The notes under the pieces: model-generated
What the model was told of the DNA's origin: nothing
The model's database searches: none
What the model saw: only the letters and a program-made list of their open reading frames with translations
Assembly: GCA_963931865.1 (NCBI GenBank)
Contig: OZ007517.1
Coordinates: forward strand, 5,159,707-5,223,706
Origin: Axinella damicornis
Lineage: Eukaryota; Porifera; Demospongiae; Axinellida; Axinellidae
DNA: 64,000 nucleotides
Reading direction: 5' to 3'
Position numbers and translations under genes: made by a program
Part shown: positions 51,601 to 62,730 of the stretch, one piece after another
Numbering within the stretch: position 1 is the stretch's first letter
How the letters are laid out: every line of letters begins with the position of its first letter

Positions 51601-54394
51601 GGCCACGTACCCACGGGGCCGGCCACGCCACCACGGGGCCGGCAACGCCCCCACGGCGCCGGCCACGCCCCCACGGGGTCGGCCACACCCCCACGGGGAC
51701 GGCCACGCCCCCACGGGGCCGGCCACGCCCCCACGGGGCCGGCCACGCCCCCACGGGGACGGCCACGCCCCTACGGAACCGGCCACGCCCCCACTGCGCC
51801 AGTCACGTCCCCACAAGGCGGGCCACGCCCCCACGGGGACGGCCACGCCTCCACGGGGCCGGCCACGCCCCCACGGGGCCAGTCACGTCCCCTCGGGGCG
51901 GGTCACGCCCCCTCGGGGCCGGCCACGCCCCCGCGAGGCCGGACATGCACCCACGGGGCCGGTCACGCCCCCACGGGACCGGTCACGCCACCACGGAGCC
52001 GGCCGCGTCCCCACGGAGCCGGCCACGCCCCCAAGGGGCCGGCCACACCCCACGGGGCCGGCCACGCCCCCACGGGGCCGGCCACGCCCCCACGGGGCCG
52101 ACCAGGCCCCCACAGGGCCGGCCAGTCCCCCACGGGGCCGGCCAGGACCCCACGGGGCCGGCCAGGCCCCCACGGGGCCGGCCACGTACCCACGGGGCCG
52201 GCCACGCCACCACGGGGCCGGCAACGCCCCCACGGCGCCGGCCACGCCCCCACGGGGCCTGCCACGCCCCCACGGGGTCGCCACACCCCCACGGGGACGG
52301 CCACGCCCCCACGGGGCCGGCCACGCCCCCACGGGGCCAGTCACGTTCCCACGGGGCGGGCCACGCCCCCACGGGGACGGCCACGCCCCCACGGGGCCGG
52401 CCACGCCCCCATGGGGCCAGTCACGTCCCCACGGGGCGGGCCACGCCCCCTCTGGGCCGGCCACGCCCCCGCGAGGCCGGACATGCACCCACGGGGCCGG
52501 TCACGCCCCCACGTGGCCGGTCACGCCACTACGTAGCCGTCCGCATCCCCACGGAGCCGGTCACGCCCCCACGGGACCGGCCACACCCCACGGGGCCGGC
52601 CACGCCCCCACGGGGCTGGCCACGCCCCCACGGGGCCGACCAGGCCCCCACGGGGCCATCCACGCCCCCACAGGGACGGCCAGGACCCCACGGGGCCGGC
52701 CAGGCCCCAACGGGGCCGGCCAGGATCCCACGGGGCCGGCCAAGCCCCCACGGGGCCGGCCAGGCACCCACGGGGCCGGCCAGGCCCCCACGGGGACGGC
52801 CACGCCCCCACGGGTCCAATCACGACCCCACGGGGACGTCCACGCCCCCACGGGGACGGCCACGTCCCCACGGGCCGGCCACGCCCCACGGGGCTGGCCA
52901 CGTACCCACGGGGCCGGCCACGCCACCACGGGGCCGGCAACGCTCCCACGGCGCCGGCCACGCCCCCACGGGGTCGGCCACAACCCCACGGTGACGGCCA
53001 TGCCCCCACGGGGCCGGCCACGCCCCAGCGGGGCCGGCCACGCCCCCACGGGTTCGGCCACACCCCCACGGGGACGGCCACACCCCCGCGGGGCCGGCCA
53101 CGCCCCCACGGGGCCAGTAACGTCCCCACGGGGCGGGCCACGGCCCCACGGGGACGGCTACGCCCCCACGGGGCTGGCCACGCCCCCACGGGGCCAGTCA
53201 CGTCCCCAATGGGCGGGCCACGCCCCCGCGAGGCCGGACATGCACCCACGGGGCCGGTCACGCCCCCACGGGGCCGGTCACGCCACCACGGAGTTGGCCG
53301 CGTCCCCACGGAGCCGGCCACGCCCCCACGGGGCCGGCCACATCCCACGGGGCAGGCCACGCCCCCACGGGACCGGCCACGCCCCCACGGGGACGGCACC
53401 GCCCCCACGGGGCCGTCCACGCACCCACGGGGACGGCCATGCCCCCACGGGCCGGCCAGGCCCCCACAGGCCGGCCAGGACCCCACGGGGCCGGCCAGGC
53501 CCACACTGGGCCGGCCAAGCCCCCACGGGGACGGCCACGCCCCCACGGGTTCGGCCAGGCCCCCACGGGGACGGCCACGCCCCCACGGGGACGGCCACGT
53601 CCCCACCTGGCCGGCCACGCACCACGGGGCCGGACACGTCCCCACGGGGCCGGTCACGCCCCCACGGGGCCGGCCACGCACCCACGGAGCCGGCGACGCC
53701 GCCACAAGGCCGGCCACGCCCCCACGGGGCCGGCCACACCCCACGGGGTTGGCCACGCCCCCACGGGGCCGGCCACGCCCCCACGGGGCCGGCAATGTCC
53801 CCACGTGGCCGGCCACGCCCCCACGGGGCCGGCCACGCCCCCAGGGGGCCGGCCACGCCCCCATGGGTTTGGCCACGCACCCACGGGGACAGCCAGGTCT
53901 GCACGGGGCCGGCCACGCCCCCACGGGGCCGGCCACGCATCCACGGCATTAGCCACGCCCCCACGGGGCCGGCCACGCCCCCACAGGGCCGGCAACGCCG
54001 ACACGGGGCCGACCACGCCCCCGGTAGGCCGGCCACGCATCTACGTGGCCGGCCACGCCCCCATGGGGACGGCCACGCCCCCACGGGGCCGGCAACGCCC
54101 CCACGGGAATTGTCACGCCCCACGGGTCCGGCCACGCCCCCACGGGGACGGCCACGCCCCCAAGAGACCGGCCACGCCACCACGGGGCCGGCCACGCCCC
54201 AACGGGGACGTCCACGCCCCCACGGGGCCGGCCACGCCACCGCGGGGCCGGCCACGCCCCCACAAGGACGGCCACGCCCCCACGGGGCCGGCAACGCCCC
54301 CACGGGGCCGGCCAAGTTCCCACCGGACCGGCCACGCCCCCACGGGGCCGGACACGCCCCCACGAGGCCGGCCACGCCCCCGCTGGGCCGGCCA

Positions 54395-57300
54395 CACACC
54401 CACGGGGCCGGCCACGACCCCACGGGGCCGGCCACGCCCACTCAGGACCGGCCACGCCCCCACGGAGCCGGCCACGCACCCACGGGGTCGGCCACGCTCC
54501 CACGGGGCCGGCCACGTCCCAACGGGGCCGGCCACCTCCCCATGGGGTCGGCCACGCCCCCACGGGGACGGCCACGCCCCTACGGGGCCGGCCACGCACC
54601 CACGGGGCCGGCTACGCCCCCACGGGGACGGCCACGTCCCCACGGGGCCGGCCACGCCCCCACGGGGCAGGCCACGCACCCACGGGGCCGGCTACGCCCC
54701 CACGGGGCCGGCCACGCCCCCACGGGGCAGGCCACGCCCCCACGGGGCCGACCAGGCCCCCACGGGGCCGACCAGTCCCCCACGGGGCCGGCCAGGACCC
54801 CACGGGGCCGGCCAGGCCCCCACGGGGCCGGCCAGGATCCCACGGGGCCGGCCAAGCCCCCACGGGGCCGGCTAGGCACCCACGGAGCCGGCCAGGCCCC
54901 CACGGGGACGGCCACGCCCCCACAGGTCCGGTCACGCCCCCACGGGGACGGCCACGCCCCCACGGGGACGGCCACGTCCCCACGGGGCCGGCCACGCCCC
55001 ACGGGGCTGGCCACGTACCCACGGGGCCGGCCACGCCACCACTGGGCCGGCAACGCCCCCACGGCGCCGGCCACGCCCCCACGGGGTCGGCCACACCCCC
55101 ACGGGGACGGCCACGCCCCCACGGGGCCGGCCACGCCCCCACGGGGCCGGCCACGCCCCCACGGGGACGGCCACGCCCCCACGGAACCGGCCACGCCCCC
55201 ACGGCGCCAGTCACGTCCCCACGGGGCGGGCCACGCCCCCACGGGGACGGCCACGCCTCCACGGGGCCGGCCACGCCCCCACGGGGCCAGTCACGTCCCC
55301 ACGGGGCGGGCCACGCCCCCTCGGGGCCGGCCACGCCCCCGCGAGGCCGGACATGAACCCACGGGGCCGGTCACGCCCCCACGGGGCCGGTCACGCCACC
55401 ACGGAGCCGGCCGCGTCCCCACGGAGCCGGCCACGCCCCCAAGGGGCCGGCCATACTCCACGGGGCCGGCCACGCCCCCACGGGGCCAACCACGCCCCCA
55501 CGGGGCCGACCAGGCCCCCACGGGGCCGGCCAGTCCCCCACGGGGCCGGACAGGACCCCACGGGGCCGGCCAGGCCCCCACGGGGCCGGCCACGTACCCA
55601 CGGGGCCGGCCACGCCACCACGGGGCCGGTAACGCCCCCACGGCGCCGGCCACGCCCCCACGGGGTCGGCCACACCCCCACGGGGACGGCCACGCCCCCA
55701 CGGGGCCGGCCACGCCCCCACGGGGCCTGCCACGCCCCCACGGGTAGGGCCACACCCCCACGGGGACGGCCACGCCCCCACGGGGCCGGCCACGCCCCCA
55801 CGGGGCCAGTCACGTCCCCACGGGGCGGGCCACGCCCCCTCTGGGCCGGCCACGCCCCCGCGAGACCGGACATGCACCCACGGGGCCGGTCACGCCCCCA
55901 CGGGGCCGGTCACGCCACCACGTAGCCGGCCGCGTCCCCACTGAGCCGGTCACGCCCCCACGGGACCGGCCACACCCCACGGGGCCGGCCACTCCCCCAC
56001 GGGGCCCGCCACGCCCCCACGGGGCCGACCAGGCCCCCACGGGGCCGTCCACGCCCCCACAGGGACGGCCAGGACCCCACGGGGCCGGCCAGGCCCCCAC
56101 GGGGCCGGCCAGGATCCCACGGTGCCGGCCAAGCCCCCACGGGGCCGGCCAGGCACCCACGGGGCCGGCCAGGCCCCCACGGGGACGGCCACGCCCCCCC
56201 CGGGTCCAATCACGACCCCACGAGGACGTCCACGCCCCCACGGGGACGGCCACGTCCCCACGGGGCCGGCCACGCCCCACGGGGCTGGCCACGTACCCAC
56301 GGGGCCGGCCACGCCACCACGGGGCCGACAACGCCCCCACGGCGCCGGCCACGCCCCCACGGGGTCGGCCACACCCCCACGGGGACGGCCATGCCCCCAC
56401 GGGGCCGGCCACGCCCCAGCGGGGCCGGCCACGCCCCCACGGGTTCGGCCACACCCCCACGGGGACGGCCACACCCCCACGGGGCCGGCCACGCCCCCAC
56501 GGGGCCAGTAACGTCCCCACGGGGCGGGCCACGGCTCCACGGGGACGGCTACGCCCCCACGGGGCTGGCCACGCCCCCACGGGGCCAGTCACGTCCCCAA
56601 TGGGCGGGCCACGCCCCCTCGGGGCCGGCCACGCCCCCGCGAGGCCGGACATGCACCCACGGGGCTGGTCACGCCCCCACGGGGCAGGTCACGCCACCAC
56701 GGAGCCGGCCGCGTCCCCACGGAGCCGGTCACGCCCCCACGGGACCGGCCACACCCCACGGGGCCGGCCACGCCCCCACGGGGCCGGCCACGCCCCCACG
56801 GGGCCGACCAGGCCCCCACGGGGCCGTCCACGCCCCCACAGGGACGGCCAGGACCCCACGGGGCCGGCCAGGCCCCCACGGGGCCGGCCAGGACCCCACG
56901 GGGCCGGCCAGGCCCACACGGGGCCGGCCAAGCCCCCACGGGGACGGCCACGCCCCCACGGGTTCGGCCAGGCCCCCACGGGGACGGCCACGCCCCCACG
57001 GGGACGGCCACGTCCCCACCTGGCCGGCCACGCACCACGGGGCCGGACACGTACCCACGGGGCCGGCCCCGCCACCACGGGGCCGGAAACTCCCCCACGG
57101 GGCCGGCCACGCCCCCACGGGGTCGGCCACGCCCCCACGGTGACGGCCACGCCCCCACGGGGCCGGCCACGCCCCCACGGGGCCAGTCACTTCCCCACGG
57201 GGCCGGCCACCCCCCCACGGGGCCGGACACGCCCCCGCGGGGCCGGACATGCACCCACGGGGCCGGTCACGCCCCCACAAGGCCGGTCACGCCACCACGG

Positions 57301-60300
57301 AGCCGGCCGCGTCCCCACGGAGCCGGCCACGCCCCCACGGGGCTGGCCACACCCCACGGGGCAGGCCACGCCCCCACGGGACCGGCCACGCCCCAGCGGG
57401 GCCGGCCACGCCCCCACGGGTTCGGCCACACCCCCACGGGGACGGCCACACCCCCACGGGGCCGGCCACGCCCCCACGGGGCCAGTAACGTCCCCACGGG
57501 GCGGGCCACGGCTCCACGGGGACGGCTACGCCCCCACGGGGCTGGCCACGCCCCCACGGGGCCAGTCACGTCCCCAATGGGCGGGCCACGCCCCCTCGGG
57601 GCCGGCCACGCCCCCGCGAGGCCGGACATGCACCCACGGGGCTGGTCACGCCCCCACGGGGCAGGTCACGCCACCACGGAGCCGGCCGCGTCCCCACGGA
57701 GCCGGTCACGCCCCCACGGGACCGGCCACACCCCACGGGGCCGGCCACGCCCCCACGGGGCCGGCCACGCCCCCACGGGGCCGACCAGGCCCCCACGGGG
57801 CCGTCCACGCCCCCACAGGGACGGCCAGGACCCCACGGGGCCGGCCAGGCCCCCACGGGGCCGGCCAGGACCCCACGGGGCCGGCCAGGCCCACACGGGG
57901 CCGGCCAAGCCCCCACGGGGACGGCCACGCCCCCACGGGTTCGGCCAGGCCCCCACGGGGACGGCCACGCCCCCACGGGGACGGCCACGTCCCCACCTGG
58001 CCGGCCACGCACCACGGGGCCGGACACGTACCCACGGGGCCGGCCCCGCCACCACGGGGCCGGAAACTCCCCCACGGGGCCGGCCACGCCCCCACGGGGT
58101 CGGCCACGCCCCCACGGTGACGGCCACGCCCCCACGGGGCCGGCCACGCCCCCACGGGGCCAGTCACTTCCCCACGGGGCCGGCCACCCCCCCACGGGGC
58201 CGGACACGCCCCCGCGGGGCCGGACATGCACCCACGGGGCCGGTCACGCCCCCACAAGGCCGGTCACGCCACCACGGAGCCGGCCGCGTCCCCACGGAGC
58301 CGGCCACGCCTCCACGGGGCTGGCCACACCCCACGGGGCAGGCCACGCCCCCACGGGACCGGCCACGCCCCCACGGGGACGGCCCCGCCCCCACGGGGCC
58401 GTCCACGCCCCCACGGGGACGGCCATGCCCCCACGGGCCGGCCAGGCCCCCACGGGGCTGGCCAGGACCCCACGGGGCCGGCCAGGCCCACACGGGGCCG
58501 GCCAAGCCCCCACGGGGACGGCCATGCCCCCACGGGTTTGGCCAGGCCCCCACGGGGACGGCCACGCCCCCACGAGGACGGCCACGTCCCCACCTGGCCG
58601 GCCACGCACCACGGGACCGGACACGTCCCCACGGGGCCGGCCCAGCCACCACGGGGCCGGCCACGCCCCACGGGGCCGGCCACGTCCCCACGCGGCCGGC
58701 CACGCCCACACCGGGCCGGCCACGAACCCACGGGGCCGGCCACGCCCCCATGGTGTCGGCCACGCCCCCACAGGGACGGCCACGCTCCCACGGGTTTGGC
58801 TAAGCCCCCACGGGGCCGGCCACGCCCCCACGGGCCCGGCCACGACCCCACGAGGACGGCCACGCCCCCACGGGAACGTCCACGCCTCCACGGGGCCAGC
58901 CACGTCCCCACGGGGCCGGCCACGCCCCCACTGGGTTGTCCATGCCCCCGCGGGGCCGGCCACGCACTCACGGGGCCGGCCACGCCCCCACGGGGCCGGT
59001 CACGCCCCCACGGGGACGGCCACGTCCCAACGGGGCCGTCCACGCCCCCACGGGGCCGGCCACACACCCACGGGGCCGGCCACGACCCCACGTGGCCGGC
59101 CACGCCCACTCAGGGCCGGCCACGCCCCCACGGGGCCGGCCACGCACCCACGGGGTCGGCCACGCTCCCACGGGGCCGGCCACGTCCCAACGGGGCCGGC
59201 CACCTCCCCATGGGGTCGGCCACGCCCCCACGGGGACGGCCACGCCCCCACGGGGCCGGCCACGCACCCACGGGGCCGGCTACGCCCCCACGGGGACGGC
59301 CACGTCCCCACGAGGCCGGCCACGCCCCCACGGGGCAGGCCACGCACCCACGGGGCCGGCTACGCCCCCACGGGGCCGGCCACGCCCCTACGGGGCAGGC
59401 CACGCCCCCACGGGGCCGACCAAGCCCCCACGGGGCCGACCAGTCCCCCACGGGGCCGGCCAGGACCCCACGGGGCCGGCCAGGCCCCCACGGGGCCGGC
59501 CAGGATCCCACGGGGCCGGCCAAGCCCCCACGGGGCCGGCTAGGCACCCACGGAGCCGGCCAGGCCCCCACGGGGACGGCCACGCCCCCACGGGTCCGGT
59601 CACGCCCCCACGGGGACGGCCACGCCCCCACGGGGACGGCCACGTCCCCACGGGGCCGGCCACGCCCCACGGGGCTGGCCACGTACCCACGGGGCCGGCC
59701 ACGCCACCACGGGGCCGGCAACGCCCCCACGGCGCCGGCCACGCCCCCACGGGGTCGGCCACACCCCCACGGGGACGGCCACGCCCCCACGGGGCCGGCC
59801 ACGCCCCCACGGGGCCGGCCACGCCCCCACGGGGACGGCCACGCCCCCACGGAACCGGCCACGCCCCCACGGCGCCAGTCACGTCCCCACGGGGCGGGCC
59901 ACGCCCCCACGGGGACGGCCACGCCTCCACGGGGCCGGCCACGCCCCCACGGGGCCAGTCACGTCCCCACGGGGCGGGCCACGCCCCCTCGGGGCCGGCC
60001 ACGCCCCCGCGAGGCCGGACATGAACCCACGGGGCCGGTCACGCCCCCACGGGGCCGGTCACGCCACCACGGAGCCGGCCGCGTCCCCACGGAGCCGGCC
60101 ACGCCCCCAAGGGGCCGGCCACACTCCACGGGGCCGGCCACGCCCCCACGGGGCCAACCACGCCCCCACGGGGCCGACCAGGCCCCCACGGGGCCGGCCA
60201 GTCCCCCACGGGGCCGGACAGGACCCCACGGGGCCGGCCAGGCCCCCACGGGGCCGGCCACGTACCCACGGGGCCGGCCACGCCACCACGGGGCCGGCAA

Positions 60301-62730
60301 CGCCCCCACGGCGCCGGCCACGCCCCCACAAGGTCGGCCACAACCCCAAGGGGACGGCCACGCCCCCACGGGGCCGGCCACGCCCCCACGGGGCCTGCCA
60401 CGCCCCCACGGGTAGGGCCACACCCCCACGGGGACGGCCACGCCCCCACGGGGCCGGCCACGCCCCCACGGGGCCAGTCACGTCCCCACGGGGCGGGCCA
60501 CGCCCCTTCTGGGCCGGCCACGCCCCCGCGAGGCCGGACATGCACCCACGGGGCCGGTCACGCCCCCACGGGGCCGGTCACGCCACCACGTAGCCGGCCG
60601 CGTCCCCACTGAGCCGGTCACGCCCCCACGGGACCGGCCACACCCCACGGGGCCGGCCACGTCCCCACGGGGCCGGCCACGCCCCCACGGGGCCGACCAG
60701 GCCCCCACGGGGCCGTCCACGCCCCCACAGGGACGGCCAGGACCCCACGGGGCCGGCCAGGCCCCCACGGGGCCGGCCAGGATCCCACGGTGCCGGCCAA
60801 GCCCCCACGGGGCCGGCCAGGCACCCACGGGGCCGGCCAGGCCCCCACGGGGACGGCCACGCCCCCCCGGGTCCAATCACGACCCCACGAGGACGTCCAC
60901 GCCCCCACGGGGACGGCCACGTCCCCACGGGGCCGGCCACGCCCCACGGGGCTGGCCACGTACCCACGGGGCCGGCCACGCCACCACGGGGCCGACAACG
61001 CCCCCACGGCGCCGGCCACGCCCCCACGGGGTCGGCCACACCCCCACGGGGCCGGCCACGCCCCAGCGGGGCCGGCCACGCCCCCACGGGTTCGGCCACA
61101 CCCCCACGGGGACGGCCACACCCCCACGGGGCCGGCCACGCCCCCACGGGGCCAGTAACGTCCCCACGGGGCGGGCCACGGCCCCACGGGGACGGCTACG
61201 CCCCCACGGGGCTGGCCACGCCCCCACGGGGCCAGTCACGTCCCCAATGGGCGGGCCACGCCCCCTCGGGGCCGGCCACGCCCCCGCGAGGCCGGACATG
61301 CACCCACGGGGCTGGTCACGCCCCCACGGGGCCGGTCACGCCACCACGGAGCCGGCTGCGTCCCCACGGAGCCGGTCACGCCCCCACGGGACCGGCCACA
61401 CCCCACGGGGCCGGCCACGCCCCCACGGGGCCGGCCACGCCCCCACGGGGCCGACCAGGCCCCCACGGGGTCGTCCACGCCCCCACAGGGACGGCCAGGA
61501 CCCCACGGGGCCGGCCAGGCCCCCACGGGGCCGGCCAGGACCCCACGGGGCCGGCCAGGCCCACACGGGGCCGGCCAAGCCCCCACGGGGACGGCCACGC
61601 CCCCACGGGTTCGGCCAGGCCCCCACGGGGACGGCCACGCCCCCACGGGGACGGCCACGTCCCCACCTGGCCGGCCACGCACCACGGGGCCGGACACGTA
61701 CCCACGGGGCCGGCCCCGCCACCACGGGGCCGGCAACTCCCCCACGGGGCCGGCCACGCCCCCACGGGTTCGGCCACGCCCCCACGGGGACGGCCACGCC
61801 CCCACGGGGCCGGCCACGCCCCCACGGGGCCAGTCACTTCCCCACGGGTCCGGCCACCCCCCCACGGGGCCGGACACGCCCCCGCGGGGCCGGACATTCA
61901 CCCACGAGGCCGGTCACGCCCCCACAAGGCCGGTCACGCCACCACGGAGCCGGCCGCGTCCCCACGGAGCCGGCCACGCCCCCACGGGGCTGGCCACACC
62001 CCACGGGGCAGGCCACGCCCCCACGGGACCGGCCACGCCCCCACGGGGACGGCCCCGCCCCCACGGGGCCGTCCACGCCCCCACGGGGACGGCCATCCCC
62101 CCACGGGCCGGCCAGGACCCCACGGGGCTGGCCAGGACCCCACGGGGCCGGCCAGGCCCACACGGGGCCGGCCAAGCCCCCACGGGGACGGCCACGCCCC
62201 CACGGGTTTGGCCAGGCCCCCACGGGTACGGCCACGCCCCCACGAGGACGGCCACGTCCCCACCTGGCCGGCCACGCACCACGGGACCGGACACGTCCCC
62301 ACGGGGCCGGCCCAGCCACCACAAGGCCGGCCACGCCCCACGGGGCCGGCCACGTCCCCACGCGGCCGGCCACGCCCACACCGGGCCGGCCACGAACCCA
62401 CGGGGCCGGCCACGCCCCCACGGTGTCGGCCACGCCCCCACAGGGACGGCCACGCCCCCATGGGTTTGGCTAAGCCCCCACGGGGCCGGCCACACCCCCA
62501 CGGGCCCGGCCACGACCCCACGAGGACGGCCACGCCCCCACGGGAACGTCCACGCCTCCACGGGGCCAGCCACGTCCCCACGGGGCCGGCCACGCCCCCA
62601 CTGGGCCGTCCAGGCCCCCGCGGGGCCGGCCACGCACTCACGGGGCCGGCCACGCCCCCACAAGGCCGGTCACGCCCCCACGGGGACGGCCACGTCCCAA
62701 CGGGGCCGTCCACGCCCCCACGGGGCCGGC
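54395..62730. repeat. two-copy head-to-tail segmental duplication, period 4668 bp
   Basis: Copy A is about 54395-59062, copy B about 59063-62730. Anchor CTCAGG is at 54441 and 59109 (4668 apart). Open frames at 54932-55174, 55291-55773, 55353-55925, 55371-55877 and 55391-55873 have counterparts 4668 bp later, nearly all with equal length. Copy B lacks the extra 977-bp block present in copy A, so the offset falls to 3670 beyond it (58164-58763 vs 61834-62433, 57577-58803 vs 61247-62473). The two copies abut, as expected from unequal crossing over. Confidence 0.9.
56407..58360. repeat. near-identical 977-bp tandem duplication
   Basis: Blocks 56407-57383 and 57384-58360. The anchor CCCCAGCGGGG is at 56415 and 57392, and frames at 56589-57254, 56689-57150 and 56729-57280 repeat unchanged at 57566-58231, 57666-58127 and 57706-58257. 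By eye I find very few differences, one being a C/T change in the GCCACGCCCCC/GCCACGCCTCC monomer near 57334 and 58311. This is the youngest rearrangement visible, or else an assembly duplication. Confidence 0.9.

Larger units (their letters stand above)
33021..62230. repeat. recurring GCCAGG-type cassettes inside domain 3
   Basis: Short runs of four to eight GCCAGG-type monomers interrupt the GCCACG array. Approximate positions: 33021-33180, 37309-37470, 43166-43225, 44829-44985, 46098-46265, 47800-47940, 48318-48455, 49205-49375, 51383-51505, 52098-52170, 52640-52800, 53455-53565, 54742-54912, 55508-55590, 56025-56190, 56805-56970, 57782-57945, 58438-58560, 59410-59580, 60178-60253, 60690-60860, 61452-61625 and 62108-62230. 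In most the internal order is fixed: CCAGTCC, CCAGGAC, CCAGGCC, CCAGGAT, CCAAGCC, CCAGGCA. They therefore descend from one ancestral cassette. Confidence 0.88.
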
